Notes: generated from the sequence alone by a model not told the origin. 64,000 nucleotides of DNA from Bacillota bacterium (GCA_014360195.1 JACIXY010000001.1:250989-314988), one strand, 5' to 3'. Positions 17,667 through 26,563 are shown, counted from the stretch's first letter. Numbers and translations: made by a program.

Positions 17667-18599
17667 ATGGTTCCGCTCAAGAGAACGCGGACGGCACGTC
17701 ACGGGATAGGTCTCGCCCTTGTTGTGGTGTTGGCCGTTGTCGTGTGGGGACTGCACATGTCGCAGGGCGCCGGAGCATCGGCCAGCCGAGCGATTACCGT
17801 GACCGACGACCTTGGCAGAAACGTGGTGTTATCGCGCCCGCCCGAGCGCATCATCTCGATCGCCCCCAGCAACACGGAGATCCTTTTCGCTCTGGGTCTT
17901 GCCGACAGGGTCATAGGCGTTACCGATTCCTGCGATTACCCCGTGGAAGCGAAAGCCAAACCGAAAGTGGGCTCCGTCCAGCTCGACTACGAAAAGATCA
18001 TAGCCATGCGTCCCGACCTCGTAGTGGCGGTCGGAAGCCTTCAGCGCCAGGCGGTCACAAGGCTCTCCGAGCTCGGCATCACGGTCCTCGCGGTGGACCC
18101 GAAGAGCATCGACGGAGTCCTTCGCGCCATAACGCTCATCGGGAAGGCCACTGGCACGGAGGACCGGGCGTCTGAGATCGTAAGGGAGCTCTCGGCCAGG
18201 ATGGAGCGTATCGCCCAGAGGATAGCCAGCCTCAAGCCATCCGAGAGGCCGCGCGTCTTCGTGGAAATCTGGAACGAACCCCTCATGACGGCGGGTCCGG
18301 GGACTTTCATCGACGAGCTTGTGTCGGCAGCCGGCGGTCAGAACATCGCCCACGACGCCAAGTCGGAATGGCCCGAGTTCAGCCCGGAGGCCGTGATAGA
18401 GCGCGACCCCGAGGTGGTGATCTTGACGAACTTCAACAGGACTGAGGCCCTGGCGCGTCCCGCCTGGCATGGGATATCGGCTTACAGGACGGGGCGGGTG
18501 TATGAGGTGCACCCGGATCTCCTGGTGCGCCCTGGCCCCAGGCTTGTGGACGGGCTCGAAGCCCTCGCGAGGCTGTTCCATCCCGAGTTGTTCAGGTAA
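17667..18599 (+). CDS. btuF: Cobalamin/corrinoid ABC transporter substrate-binding protein
   Basis: 310 residues. The N-terminal hydrophobic helix (about 13-30) has no lipobox cysteine, so the protein is probably anchored or secreted rather than a lipoprotein. The periplasmic-binding type III fold is shown by ITVTDDLGRNVVL, RIISIAPSNTEILFALGL, VGVTDSCDYP-like segments and a C-terminal RPGPRLVDGLEALA. AAAGGAGG precedes the ATG. Riboswitch control and neighbours indicate corrinoid capture rather than siderophore. Confidence 0.88.
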   Translation: MVPLKRTRTARHGIGLALVVVLAVVVWGLHMSQGAGASASRAITVTDDLGRNVVLSRPPERIISIAPSNTEILFALGLADRVIGVTDSCDYPVEAKAKPKVGSVQLDYEKIIAMRPDLVVAVGSLQRQAVTRLSELGITVLAVDPKSIDGVLRAITLIGKATGTEDRASEIVRELSARMERIAQRIASLKPSERPRVFVEIWNEPLMTAGPGTFIDELVSAAGGQNIAHDAKSEWPEFSPEAVIERDPEVVILTNFNRTEALARPAWHGISAYRTGRVYEVHPDLLVRPGPRLVDGLEALARLFHPELFR

Positions 18600-18621
18600 C
18601 GTGCACGAGACGGGAATGCCA

Positions 18622-18747
18622 CTAAGTGGGGGTGCAGAAATGCTTCAGACTTTTGGGAGGGGTTGCCGGTGACTCAAGGAGAAAGCGCAACACCGGCAAC
18701 CCGGCGACTACTGGAAATGGGGCAAGGACTAACGCACCTTCACTTAG
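18622..18747 (+). repeat. Dispersed structured repeat, short copy
   Basis: A 126 bp copy with both ends, CTAAGTGGGGGTGC and GCACCTTCACTTAG. It keeps the central stem GGTTGCCGGTG/CACCGGCAACC but has lost both inner hairpins, leaving about 18 bases in the loop. It lies between btuF and btuC, just before a separate hairpin. Confidence 0.9.
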
Positions 18748-18767
18748 CTGTATGGCCAGCCGCGTGG

Positions 18768-18786
18768 ACCTGGTCTTCGACCAGGT
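18768..18786 (+). terminator. Hairpin between btuF and btuC
   Basis: ACCTGGTC-TTC-GACCAGGT forms a perfect eight-pair stem with a three-base loop. No T-run follows, so it may be an RNA-processing or attenuation element rather than a terminator. Confidence 0.4.
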
Positions 18787-18942
18787 GCCTGTTACCGAGG
18801 CGTCTTGCGGGGACGACAATCCCACACAAATTCGCATAAGAGCTTGCGGTTTGTGGCGGCGACAATTCGCAAAAGATTTTATGCCAGATGCGGCGTCGGG
18901 CGGATGCTGGGAAACTAGAGCTAAGGAAAGGTGGGTGTATCG

Positions 18943-20166
18943 ATGACAGCTCCCACGCAGGGTGGAGGCCGGGTGTGCCCTGATGGGGCGGGACCCCGCG
19001 AGGCGGCAGGTGCCGGTGCGGCCCGGCCGGCTGGAAGAGGGCCGGGCATGGACCTGGCGGGTCAAAGCGGGAGAGTTGCCAATGTGCGCTCCGTGTGCTT
19101 GCACGCGCCCGGGGGGATGCGCCCCATCTGGCAGGCGGCCCATTTGCCCGTCCTTGTCCTGGGCCTCGCCCTGGTCATGCTGGTTGCTGCCGGCACAGGC
19201 TCTGTGCGGATTCCGCCGACCGAGGTCGCAGGCATACTGATTCATCGACTATCCTTTGTCCGCGGGGGCGGCGCTGCCCTGCAGGCGGAGTGGCCGGCAT
19301 CCCACGAGGTCATCCTCCTTCAGGTGCGCTTGCCCCGGATACTGCTTGCTGCCATGGTCGGGGCTTCCCTGGCCACCGCTGGGGCGGCGCTGCAGGGCCT
19401 TCTCAGAAATCCCCTCGCCGATCCGTACGTTGTGGGGGTGTCAGCGGGGGCGGGGCTTGGCGCGACCATTGCCATGGTAGCCGGGGTGCCCGTCTCCATC
19501 CTGGGGGTCGGCTCCGTCCCGATTCTCGCCTTTCTCACCGCCGTCGCCACCATGGTGGTCGTATACTCCCTCGCACGGGTATCGGGCAGACTTCCGACGG
19601 ACACGTTTCTGCTTGCTGGCGTGGTCGTGGGGTCGTTCCTCTGGGCGGCGATATCGTTCCTCCTCGTTGTATCCGGCGATACCATGCGCGAGGCGATGAT
19701 GTGGCTCATGGGGAGCCTTTCGAATAAAGGATACGCCCACGTGAAGATGGCGTTTCCGTACATGGCGGCCGGCATGGCCGCCCTCGTCGTGCTGGCTCGC
19801 GACTTCAACCTCATCAGCCTGGGCGACGAAGAGGCGCGCTACCTTGGCCTCGACCCCGAGGAGTTCAAGCGCGTCGCGATAGTTGCCGCCTCGCTCGTTA
19901 CCGCGGCGGCCGTTTCGGTCGGCGGCATCATCGGGTTTGTGGGGCTCGTGGTTCCTCACACTGTAAGGCTTATCTTGGGGCCGGACCACAGGGTCCTCAT
20001 GCCCGCGTGCGCCGTCGTAGGGGCAGGCTTTCTGGTGGCGGCGGACACCCTCGCGCGCGTGGTCATAGCGCCGGGGGAGATCCCGGTGGGAGTCATCACG
20101 GCCCTCGCAGGGGGGCCGTTCTTCCTGTATCTATTGAGGCGTCGGAAGACGTGCGGGGTGCTGTAG
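18943..20166 (+). CDS. btuC: Cobalamin ABC transporter permease (FecCD/BtuC family)
   Basis: 407 residues. A glycine- and proline-rich N-terminal extension of about 65 residues precedes the usual ten-helix FecCD permease. Landmarks are LPRILLAAMVGASLATAGAA, GLLRNPLADPYVVGVSAGAG and GFVGLVVPHTVRLILGPDHR, the last containing the coupling region. It works as a homodimer with BtuD to import corrinoids bound by BtuF. ATG 18943 was chosen over GTG 18931 because of AGGAAAGGTGG spacing. The long extension is unusual, and an internal start could remove it. Confidence 0.88.
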   Translation: MTAPTQGGGRVCPDGAGPREAAGAGAARPAGRGPGMDLAGQSGRVANVRSVCLHAPGGMRPIWQAAHLPVLVLGLALVMLVAAGTGSVRIPPTEVAGILIHRLSFVRGGGAALQAEWPASHEVILLQVRLPRILLAAMVGASLATAGAALQGLLRNPLADPYVVGVSAGAGLGATIAMVAGVPVSILGVGSVPILAFLTAVATMVVVYSLARVSGRLPTDTFLLAGVVVGSFLWAAISFLLVVSGDTMREAMMWLMGSLSNKGYAHVKMAFPYMAAGMAALVVLARDFNLISLGDEEARYLGLDPEEFKRVAIVAASLVTAAAVSVGGIIGFVGLVVPHTVRLILGPDHRVLMPACAVVGAGFLVAADTLARVVIAPGEIPVGVITALAGGPFFLYLLRRRKTCGVL

Positions 20167-20167
20167 C

Positions 20168-20998
20168 ATGAGATTAGATGTGTTTTCCATCCGTTGCATG
20201 TACGGTATAATAACGGCGCTGGACGGTGTGTCGCTCTCGGTTTCCGGGGGTGAACTCGTCGGGGTGCTCGGCCCGAACGGGTCCGGCAAGACCACGCTCC
20301 TGCGGGCGAGGGCAGGGGCGCTGCGCCCGATAAGTGGGAAGGTGACCCTGGACGGGCGGGACATCCACAGGATGAGTGCAAGGGCCGTGGCACGGCGCCT
20401 CGCGGTCGTCCCGCAGAACGGATACACGCCGTTCTCGTTCAGCGTGAAGGACATCGTGCTGATGGGCCGCTGGGCCCACCTCGGGAGGTTCGCCGGGGAG
20501 ACTCGGCGCGACATCGAGGCCGCAGCCCGGGCCATGGAGGCGACGCAGGTGGCGCATCTCGCTATGCGCCCCATCACAGAGCTGTCCTATGGGGAGAGAC
20601 AGCGGGTCATGGTGGCGCGGGCGCTTGCCCAGGAGCCACGGATTCTGCTGCTCGACGAGCCCACGTCGCACCTGGACCCGAGGCATCAGGTGGAGATCAT
20701 GGATCTTGTGTGGAGCCTCTCGCGGCAGGACGGCCTTGGGGTTGTGGCCGTGCTGCACGACGTGAATCTTGCTGCCCAGTACTGCGACAGAATAGTGATG
20801 TTGAAAGGCGGACGTCTTGCGGCGTCCGGCACGCCTGGCGAGGTCATCACAGCTCAGGTTATCGAAGAGGTATACGGCGTAAGGTCTTGCGTCGGACCGC
20901 ACCCCGTGAGCGGAAGGCCCCAGGTGGCGCTGGTGTCGGGTCTGGCGTTAAGTATGGGTCCAGGAATGCTCCCGACTTCTGGGAGGTGTTGCGGGTGA
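20168..20998 (+). CDS. btuD: Cobalamin ABC transporter ATP-binding protein
   Basis: 276 residues. Walker A GPNGSGKTTLL, Q-loop VVPQNG, signature LSYGERQRV (a variant of LSGGQ) and Walker B RILLLDEPTSHLD are all present. It energises BtuC and begins just after the btuC stop. The last 16 or 17 codons lie inside the dispersed repeat that begins at 20948, so the C-terminal tail is repeat-derived and is not expected in relatives. Confidence 0.9.
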   Translation: MRLDVFSIRCMYGIITALDGVSLSVSGGELVGVLGPNGSGKTTLLRARAGALRPISGKVTLDGRDIHRMSARAVARRLAVVPQNGYTPFSFSVKDIVLMGRWAHLGRFAGETRRDIEAAARAMEATQVAHLAMRPITELSYGERQRVMVARALAQEPRILLLDEPTSHLDPRHQVEIMDLVWSLSRQDGLGVVAVLHDVNLAAQYCDRIVMLKGGRLAASGTPGEVITAQVIEEVYGVRSCVGPHPVSGRPQVALVSGLALSMGPGMLPTSGRCCG

Positions 20999-21073
20999 CT
21001 CAAAGAGTGGGTGCAACACCGGCAACCCGGCAACTACTGGAAAAGGGACAAGAACCAACGCACTCTCACTTAG
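20948..21073 (+). repeat. Dispersed structured repeat, short copy overlapping btuD
   Basis: A 126 bp copy with a diverged left end (TTAAGTATGGGTCC) and right end CTCTCACTTAG. It has the end arm CTCCCGACTTCTGGGAG and the stem GTTGCGGGTG/CACCGGCAAC, without the two inner hairpins. It supplies the final codons and stop of btuD. Confidence 0.85.
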
Positions 21074-21173
21074 CGGAGTTACGGTGAGCCGGTCGTGGGC
21101 AGGCCGGTGATGCTGGAGGCGTGGGCGATGATACCGAAGGCATGAGCCATTCGCAGGAGGGGGTGGAGTCCGG

Positions 21174-21818
21174 TTGGGGCTGGGTGTTGTCGAGAAGACC
21201 AGAGGTCTTCCTGAGTCTTGCACAGTGCCGGCGGGCCTTAAGAGAGGCCTCGTCCAGGTCTATACTGGCGACGGCAAAGGCAAGACCACGGCGGCCTTGG
21301 GGCTAGCCCTGCGCGCGGCGGGGCACAGGTTCCGTGTGGTCGTGATCCAGTTCGCGAAGGGAGCGAGTTACACCGGGGAGCTCTTCGCTCTGGAGCGGCT
21401 GTATCCGGAGGTGCGCCTCTTCCAGTTCGGACGCGACTGTCGGAGGGCCTCGGCGATAAGACAGGGGTTTGCCGGGTGCTGGGGGTGCGCCGAGTGCTTC
21501 CTGCGGGAGGGCGAGGTGACCGATGAGGACCGGGACCTTGCCCGGAAGGGTCTCGCCATGGCGCACGACGTGGCTTCCAGCGGCTCAGCGGACATCCTCA
21601 TCCTCGACGAGATCTCCCTCGCAGCGCATTTCGGGCTCATTTCGGTCGAGGACATCTTGAAGATTATCGATGGCAAGAGCCCAGGTGTAGAGCTTGTGCT
21701 CACGGGCAGGAAAATGCCTGAAGAAGTGCTCGCCCGCGCGGACCTCATCACGGAGATGCATCAGGTGAGGCACCCCTTCGAGCAGGGCGTCATGGCACGC
21801 CGGGGGATCGAGTACTAG
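21174..21818 (+). CDS. cobO: Corrinoid adenosyltransferase, CobO/BtuR family
   Basis: 214 residues. The P-loop GDGKGKTTAALGLALRA near residue 33, VVVIQFAKG and DILILDEISLAAHFGL are diagnostic. It transfers adenosyl from ATP to cob(I)alamin, making coenzyme B12, which is the ligand of the upstream riboswitch. The CWGCAEC cysteine cluster is an unusual insertion and may bind metal. TTG 21174 is used because GGTGGAG precedes it; the N-terminal 20 residues before GLVQVYTG are not conserved and a shorter start cannot be excluded. Confidence 0.88.
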   Translation: MGLGVVEKTRGLPESCTVPAGLKRGLVQVYTGDGKGKTTAALGLALRAAGHRFRVVVIQFAKGASYTGELFALERLYPEVRLFQFGRDCRRASAIRQGFAGCWGCAECFLREGEVTDEDRDLARKGLAMAHDVASSGSADILILDEISLAAHFGLISVEDILKIIDGKSPGVELVLTGRKMPEEVLARADLITEMHQVRHPFEQGVMARRGIEY

Positions 21819-21847
21819 ATACCTGGATAGTCAGGCAACGCGAAAGG

Positions 21848-23317
21848 GTGGCGAATGTGAGCCGCATCAGGTTTGGCACAGACGGCTGGCGGGCCGTCAT
21901 GTGCGAGGATTTCACTTTTCCGAACGTCCGCGTGGTGGTCCAGGCCATTGCGGGCTACTTGAATGAGACGGGCCTCGCCGGCAAGGGGGTCGTGGTTGCC
22001 TACGACGCCCGGTTCCTGTCAGAGAGATTCGCGCAAGAGGCGGCCTCGGTTCTTGCGGGAAATGGCATAAACGTCTGGGTTACGTCGCGCGATACACCCA
22101 CGCCTGTTGCCGCCCACGCAGTCGTCCATGGGAGGCGAGCCGGGGCCGTCATGTTCACGGCGAGCCACAACCCTCCCGAGTACAACGGCGTGAAGTGGAT
22201 CCCGGAGTACGGCGGTCCGGCCATGCCTGATGTGACCTCTGAAATCGAAAGGCACATTGCAGAGGTTGAGGCCACTGGGGAAGTGAAGCGTACCGGAGCC
22301 GCCGGCGCTCAGGGCGCGGTGGACAGAACCGCCCGTACTGCCTCCATCGCCTCCTTCGATCCAATGGGCGATTACGTTGACCACGTCTCACGCCTGGTGG
22401 ACCTTGACGCCATCCGCCGCGCGCGGCTGCGTATCGTGTACGATCCGCTGCACGCGTCCGGCCGCGGGTATCTCGACCGGATCCTGCAATCTCGTGACGT
22501 GGTTGTCATAAATGATAGGCGGGACCCGCTGTTCGGCGGAAGCTCTCCCGATCCCTCGGAGGAGAGGCTGAAGGACCTTGCCTCAAAGATGAGGGAGGTC
22601 GGCGCAAACCTCGGGCTTGCGACGGACGGCGACGCCGACAGATTCGGGGTCATTGACGAGGACGGGACGTTCCTCTCGCCAAACCAGGTCATCTCGCTCC
22701 TCGTTGCGCACCTTGCCCGCAATCGCGGGATGAAGGGCGTCGCCGTGCGGACTGCGGCCACGAGCCATATGGTGGACGCTGTTGCACGTGCTTGCGGGCT
22801 CGAGGTGCGGGAGACCCCAGTCGGCTTCAAGTACATATCGGCGGAGATGAGGCGCGCGAAGGTGGTCATCGGCGGCGAGGAGAGCGGGGGCCTCAGTATC
22901 GGCGGTCACGTCCCCGAGAAGGATGGTATCCTCGCGTGCCTGCTTGTGGCCGAAATGCGCGCTGTCACGGGGCGGCCCCTCAAAGAGACATTTTACGCCC
23001 TCATGGACGAGGTCGGTCCTTTCTACAGCCGGCGGGTGGACCTGCACGTGGAGGGTCCGGCCAGGGAGAGGGTCATCGGCATGCTCTGTGACAGCCCCCC
23101 GTGCGAGGTTGCAGGCGTGTCAGTGTCGCGCGTATCGACCCTGGATGGCGTGAAGACCGAGCTTGCCGACGGAAGCTGGTTCCTTGTCAGAGCGTCCGGC
23201 ACAGAGCCGGTGGTCAGGATATATGCCGAGGCTCCGAGCGAGGAGCGGCTCTCGGCCATCCTGGACAGCGCCCGCAGGATCGTTGAGACCGGGGATGCGG
23301 CAGCCACATGGGCGTAA
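21848..23317 (+). CDS. Phosphoglucomutase/phosphomannomutase family protein
   Basis: 489 residues with the four alpha-D-phosphohexomutase domains. The phosphoserine loop is MFTASHNPPEYNGVK, the Mg site is ATDGDADRFG, the sugar-binding loop is GGEESGG and the phosphate-binding loop is VRASGTEPVVRIY. It interconverts hexose-6- and hexose-1-phosphate for cell wall or polysaccharide synthesis. The start GTG follows cobO closely, but function and riboswitch control need not be shared. Glucose versus mannose specificity is not decidable here. Confidence 0.9.
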   Translation: MANVSRIRFGTDGWRAVMCEDFTFPNVRVVVQAIAGYLNETGLAGKGVVVAYDARFLSERFAQEAASVLAGNGINVWVTSRDTPTPVAAHAVVHGRRAGAVMFTASHNPPEYNGVKWIPEYGGPAMPDVTSEIERHIAEVEATGEVKRTGAAGAQGAVDRTARTASIASFDPMGDYVDHVSRLVDLDAIRRARLRIVYDPLHASGRGYLDRILQSRDVVVINDRRDPLFGGSSPDPSEERLKDLASKMREVGANLGLATDGDADRFGVIDEDGTFLSPNQVISLLVAHLARNRGMKGVAVRTAATSHMVDAVARACGLEVRETPVGFKYISAEMRRAKVVIGGEESGGLSIGGHVPEKDGILACLLVAEMRAVTGRPLKETFYALMDEVGPFYSRRVDLHVEGPARERVIGMLCDSPPCEVAGVSVSRVSTLDGVKTELADGSWFLVRASGTEPVVRIYAEAPSEERLSAILDSARRIVETGDAAATWA

Positions 23318-23393
23318 GTGCTGCTGATTCGGGAGTCACCTGCGCGGGTTTGAGGGGCCCGCGGTGTGTGACGCTCGGCACGAGGTGAGCGCA

Positions 23394-24557
23394 ATGGGTT
23401 CCTTCGGGTACGGGACGAGGCGTGGGCCTTTCGCAGCGTACTTCCTTGTGGCGCTCGCGGGAGCAGTTGTCGGTGGGCTTCTCGTGGGCGCCATACTGCT
23501 CAACGCCGTCGACAGGCGGATGGCCGCCCTGCCGCAGGTGCCGGGGCCGGACGGAGGGGCGGGGCACGCCGACAGGGCGCCTACAGAGGGTGCTCAGCCT
23601 CCGGCGGTCGGCGGGTCGACTTCCATAGTGGCGGCCATCGCGAGGGACGTCGGTCCGTCGGTGGTAAAGATTTCGACCCTCCGTGAGAGAGTGTTCTACA
23701 ATTTCTTCTTCGAGCGCATGGTCCAGCGGGAGGAGGGCCTGGGCTCAGGGGTTATCTTCGACCCTCGCGGCTACGTGCTCACGAACTATCATGTGATCGA
23801 GAAGGCGACGCAGATCGGCGTGGTGCTGAGCGACGGCCGCGAGTTCACTGCGAGAGTCGTGGGCGGCGATTACTATACTGACCTCGCCGTACTACAAGTG
23901 AAGGGCGATAACCTTCCCGTGGCACGGCTGGGTGACTCAGACGCGCTCCAGGTGGGCGGACTCGCTGTGGCGATCGGAAACCCATTCGGGTTCGACCACA
24001 CGGTGACGGCGGGGGTCATAAGCGCCCTCGGGAGATCTCTCCCCCTCGACGAGGAGCAGGGGATCTATCTTGAGAACCTCATCCAGACCGACGCTCCCAT
24101 CAACCCCGGGAACAGCGGAGGTGCGCTCGTGGACGAGACCACCGCCGTCGTGGGGATTAATACGGCGATCATTCCACAGGCCCAGGGCATAGGGTTTGCG
24201 ATTCCCATCAAGACCGCAAAGAGGATCGCGTCGGAGATAATCGAGTACGGCAAGGTCAGACGGCCCTGGATCGGCATCACGCAGGTGTGGGCGATAACCC
24301 CCGAGGTCGCGCGCGACTATCGCCTTCCGGTCGATAGCGGCCTTGCCATCGTGAGTTACGTGCGGCGAAGCCCCGCCGCTACTGCAGGCCTCCGTCGCGG
24401 CGACGTTATCATCTCCGCTGGAGGCAAGAGGGTCAGAACCATCGCCGATCTGCGCGAGGCGGTGAACTCGGCCGGGATCGGCGGCCGCCTTGATCTCGAG
24501 GTTTACCGGGATGGTCGCGTGGTCGAGGTGACGGTCACGGTGGGCGAGGCGCCGTAG
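23394..24557 (+). CDS. htrA: HtrA/DegP-like S1C serine protease with one PDZ domain
   Basis: 387 residues. One N-terminal membrane helix (about 12-36), a short linker, then the trypsin-like domain with the triad H in LTNYHVIEKAT, D in YYTDLAVLQV and S in NPGNSGGALVDE. One PDZ domain starts near PWIGITQVWAI. It is anchored outside the membrane and degrades damaged envelope proteins. ATG 23394 has GAGGTGAG upstream. Confidence 0.93.
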   Translation: MGSFGYGTRRGPFAAYFLVALAGAVVGGLLVGAILLNAVDRRMAALPQVPGPDGGAGHADRAPTEGAQPPAVGGSTSIVAAIARDVGPSVVKISTLRERVFYNFFFERMVQREEGLGSGVIFDPRGYVLTNYHVIEKATQIGVVLSDGREFTARVVGGDYYTDLAVLQVKGDNLPVARLGDSDALQVGGLAVAIGNPFGFDHTVTAGVISALGRSLPLDEEQGIYLENLIQTDAPINPGNSGGALVDETTAVVGINTAIIPQAQGIGFAIPIKTAKRIASEIIEYGKVRRPWIGITQVWAITPEVARDYRLPVDSGLAIVSYVRRSPAATAGLRRGDVIISAGGKRVRTIADLREAVNSAGIGGRLDLEVYRDGRVVEVTVTVGEAP

Positions 24558-24654
24558 CTTCTACGTGTGCTGCGACGGCGCCCCTTCCTGTCCACGCGGC
24601 CCTGTCTCCTCTGCGCGCCTGTTTCGAGATTGGGGGATAGCCCGGCCCGCTGCG

Positions 24655-24825
24655 TCAGCGGACCCATGGGGCATACTGGAGGGCCTTCGTCTCGTACATG
24701 CGCCGCGCATCCTCGTATGCCTTTGCTGCCTTCATCTTCTCGTATGTACGCCTCGCTATCTCGTCGGCGTTCGCACGTGGCACCCTCGTTATCTCGATCC
24801 TCACGTCGCCCAGCACGATGAACAT
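24655..24825 (-). CDS. Hidden 56-residue protein of unknown function
   Basis: The protein begins MFIVLGDVRIEITRVP and ends with LQYAPWVR. It shows a short hydrophobic or beta start followed by a charged, probably helical stretch rich in Ala, Arg, Glu and Tyr. The ATG has GGAGGTG seven bases upstream, and a near-consensus sigma-A promoter lies about 60 bases before it. Third codon positions are G/C-rich like the neighbours, which supports coding. I do not recognise a family. It is convergent with htrA and lies downstream of the Nif3 gene. Confidence 0.7.
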   Translation of the reverse strand: MFIVLGDVRIEITRVPRANADEIARRTYEKMKAAKAYEDARRMYETKALQYAPWVR

Positions 24826-24884
24826 GGCCAGCACCTCCGCGTAGGGTTTTGGGTAACCTCAATAAGATTAAGCCTTGCATTAAC

Positions 24885-24913
24885 ATCATAAAGCCATCGA
24901 TTCACAATGTCAA
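24885..24913 (-). promoter_or_regulatory. Near-consensus sigma-A promoter of the 56-residue protein gene
   Basis: On the minus strand, TTGACA (24913-24908), a 17-base spacer and TATGAT (24890-24885). The surrounding 24845-24955 region is clearly richer in A and T than the window, as for a strong promoter and leader. Confidence 0.75.
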
Positions 24914-24975
24914 TATCCAGATCCAGAAAAGTTATCATGGGCCCAGAGATCTCTGCATGACCAGGGCATGCCAAT

Positions 24976-25007
24976 GAGGGCGCCCCGCGGCCGGGCGGGG
25001 CGCCCTC
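24976..25007 (-). terminator. Strong hairpin after the Nif3 gene
   Basis: GAGGGCGCCCCGC pairs with GCGGGGCGCCCTC around a six-base loop (13 pairs, 14 with the flanking T-A). It lies 33 bases after the Nif3 stop and just ahead of the small gene's promoter, so it probably insulates the two transcripts. No long T-run follows. Confidence 0.55.
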
Positions 25008-25039
25008 ATCACAGGGGACTTTACATGTTTGGGGGGAGC

Positions 25040-25798
25040 CTACAGGCCGGTCGGGCTTTCGACAAAAACCGTGGGTATGCCAAAGGCGTCCTCGATGTGC
25101 TTTGCGAGCGCCCGCGGCCCCAGGGTCTCCGTGGCGTAGTGGCCGGCGAAGATGACGTTTATCCCGGCATCCCGTGCAAGGATGGCCGCCCCGTGGCTGG
25201 TCTCCCCGGTCAGGTACACGTCTGCCCCTGCCTCCACTGCCTGCACCAGATCCGGTCCGCCACCGCCGCTGCATATCGCTACCCGCGTAATCGCAGGCCT
25301 TCCAAAGTCGAGGAGTTTCACCGGAGAGCCGAGCCGACGTTCGACCATGGCGGCGAAGTCCTGCACGCTCGTCGCTTTCACCTCGCCGATGAGGCCGATG
25401 AGCGAGCCTCTGTACCGGAGGAAGGGCTTCGCGTTTACAAGGCCGATCATCTTCGCGAGTTGTGCGTTGTTGCCTACTTCCGGGTGCATGTCCAGTGGGA
25501 GGTGGGCGGCGTAGAGGCCGATGCCATTTTCGATGAGGAACCTGACGCGGCGGTAGAGTGCCCCTCGCAGCGGCGCCTTCTCCCAGAAAAGCCCGTGGTG
25601 GACGAGGAGGAGCTCGGCACCGGCTTCCTGCGCGCGCGTGAAGGCCTCAAGGCTCGCGTCCACCGCCGCTGCGATGCGTGTGATGTCCCTGTATGTCTCC
25701 ACCTGAAGCCCGTTCACTGAGGAGTCATCGATTTCGGCGACACGGAGATAAGAATCGAGGTGCTCTGTGATTCGGGAAAGCTGCATAATGGTCACCAC
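25040..25798 (-). CDS. Nif3-like dinuclear metal centre hexameric protein
   Basis: 252 residues of the NIF3/YbgI/YqfO family. Metal ligands are visible in LLLVHHGLFW (paired histidines), AAHLPLDMHPEVGNN, GETSHGAAI and VIFAGHYATE. The middle YqfO insertion is absent, so it is the short form. The family forms toroidal hexamers with two metals per subunit; some members act as GTP cyclohydrolase I type 2 or a hydrolase, but the role here is unknown. An alternative ATG lies at 25786. Confidence 0.9.
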   Translation of the reverse strand: MVTIMQLSRITEHLDSYLRVAEIDDSSVNGLQVETYRDITRIAAAVDASLEAFTRAQEAGAELLLVHHGLFWEKAPLRGALYRRVRFLIENGIGLYAAHLPLDMHPEVGNNAQLAKMIGLVNAKPFLRYRGSLIGLIGEVKATSVQDFAAMVERRLGSPVKLLDFGRPAITRVAICSGGGGPDLVQAVEAGADVYLTGETSHGAAILARDAGINVIFAGHYATETLGPRALAKHIEDAFGIPTVFVESPTGL

Positions 25799-26113
25799 CT
25801 GCTGTTTTCTCTGGTGCCACCGGACGTTGCGGCGGTCTCGGCGGTCGCAGCAGTTGCGACGGCTGCACCGGTCACAAACCGATCATATCACACCGCTGGG
25901 GGACTCCGCCACACCGATGGGGCGGGACGTGCTCGATGGGGCAGGAGGAGGCCACCCGCTCCAGCATCCAAATGAGGGTTAGTGAGGCTGTTGGTCTTCT
26001 CCAGCCACTGCCAGCGTGATCCTGCGTACCGGCGACGTTCCGGGACTCTGCTCGAGAGGGTCGCCATGAAGTGCGGAAGATCAACAGTCTCGCTCGTCAG
26101 GTTCCCTGGTTTC
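25799..26113. other. Intergenic stretch without recognised gene
   Basis: 315 bases between the Nif3 start and a repeat copy. No convincing frame, RNA or promoter was found beyond what may drive the Nif3 gene on the minus strand. Confidence 0.4.
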
Positions 26114-26326
26114 CTAAGTATGAGGTCACTAGTTTTCTCCGTTTTCCGAGGTCTTGGGTTGCCGGTGATTGCACGAGGGGTGTCAAAATCCGGCTGCCTA
26201 GCCAGACGGGCCGGATTTTGGCGAAGCGCGCCCCGCTTGGGGCGCCGCCCCCGAGTGCACCACCGGCAACCCTGCACGGCACGTGTGCTCTCTGAAACCG
26301 GCGATTACTTGTGGCGATCTACTTAG
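26114..26326 (+). repeat. Dispersed structured repeat, variant-end copy A
   Basis: 213 bp with ends CTAAGTATGAGGTC and CGATCTACTTAG, differing from the other copies outside the core. The core has GGTTGCCGGTG, TTGCAC-GA-GGGG, the AAAATCCGG hairpin, the GCCCCGCTTGGGGC hairpin, and a closing CACCGGCAACC. It is closely similar along its whole length to the copy at 42299. Confidence 0.9.
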
Positions 26327-26336
26327 TGGCTGTCGA

Positions 26337-26490
26337 GCTACCGGTGTTGCGCTCGGGGACCGCGTTCCAGGCACAGCGTGCTTCGCCAGAACCCGGCCCA
26401 TCCGGCAAGTGCCCGGGTCTTGGCATCGCTCTTGCGAACACCGCGCGCGCCTCCTAAAGCTGGGAGCATTTCCGCATCGTCTCTCAGGGC
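26337..26490 (-). repeat. Dispersed structured repeat, decayed copy
   Basis: Directly beside the previous copy and in the opposite orientation. Recognisable parts are CTACCGGTGTTGCGCTCGGG, CTTCGCCAGAACCCGG, a reduced second arm and CTGGGAGCATTTCCGCATCG. Both hairpins are mutated and the ends are lost, so it is an old copy. Limits are approximate. Confidence 0.65.
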
Positions 26491-26533
26491 GACAGCCGGG
26501 ACGCTGGACCCGGGAGAGTTGTGCACAAAAATG

Positions 26534-26563
26534 TTGACACCACTCCTCGCCCGGTGGTAGACT
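26534..26563 (+). promoter_or_regulatory. Sigma-A-type promoter for the oxoamine synthase operon
   Basis: TTGACA (26534-26539), an 18-base spacer and TAGACT (26558-26563), about 50 bases before the ATG at 26621. Confidence 0.7.

Noticed and set aside
24821-24943. Minus-strand peptide starting MITFLDLDIDIVNRW before the 56-residue gene
   Set aside because: It has an AT-rich codon pattern unlike the window and no ribosome site, and it contains a near-consensus promoter; the promoter reading is more economical.
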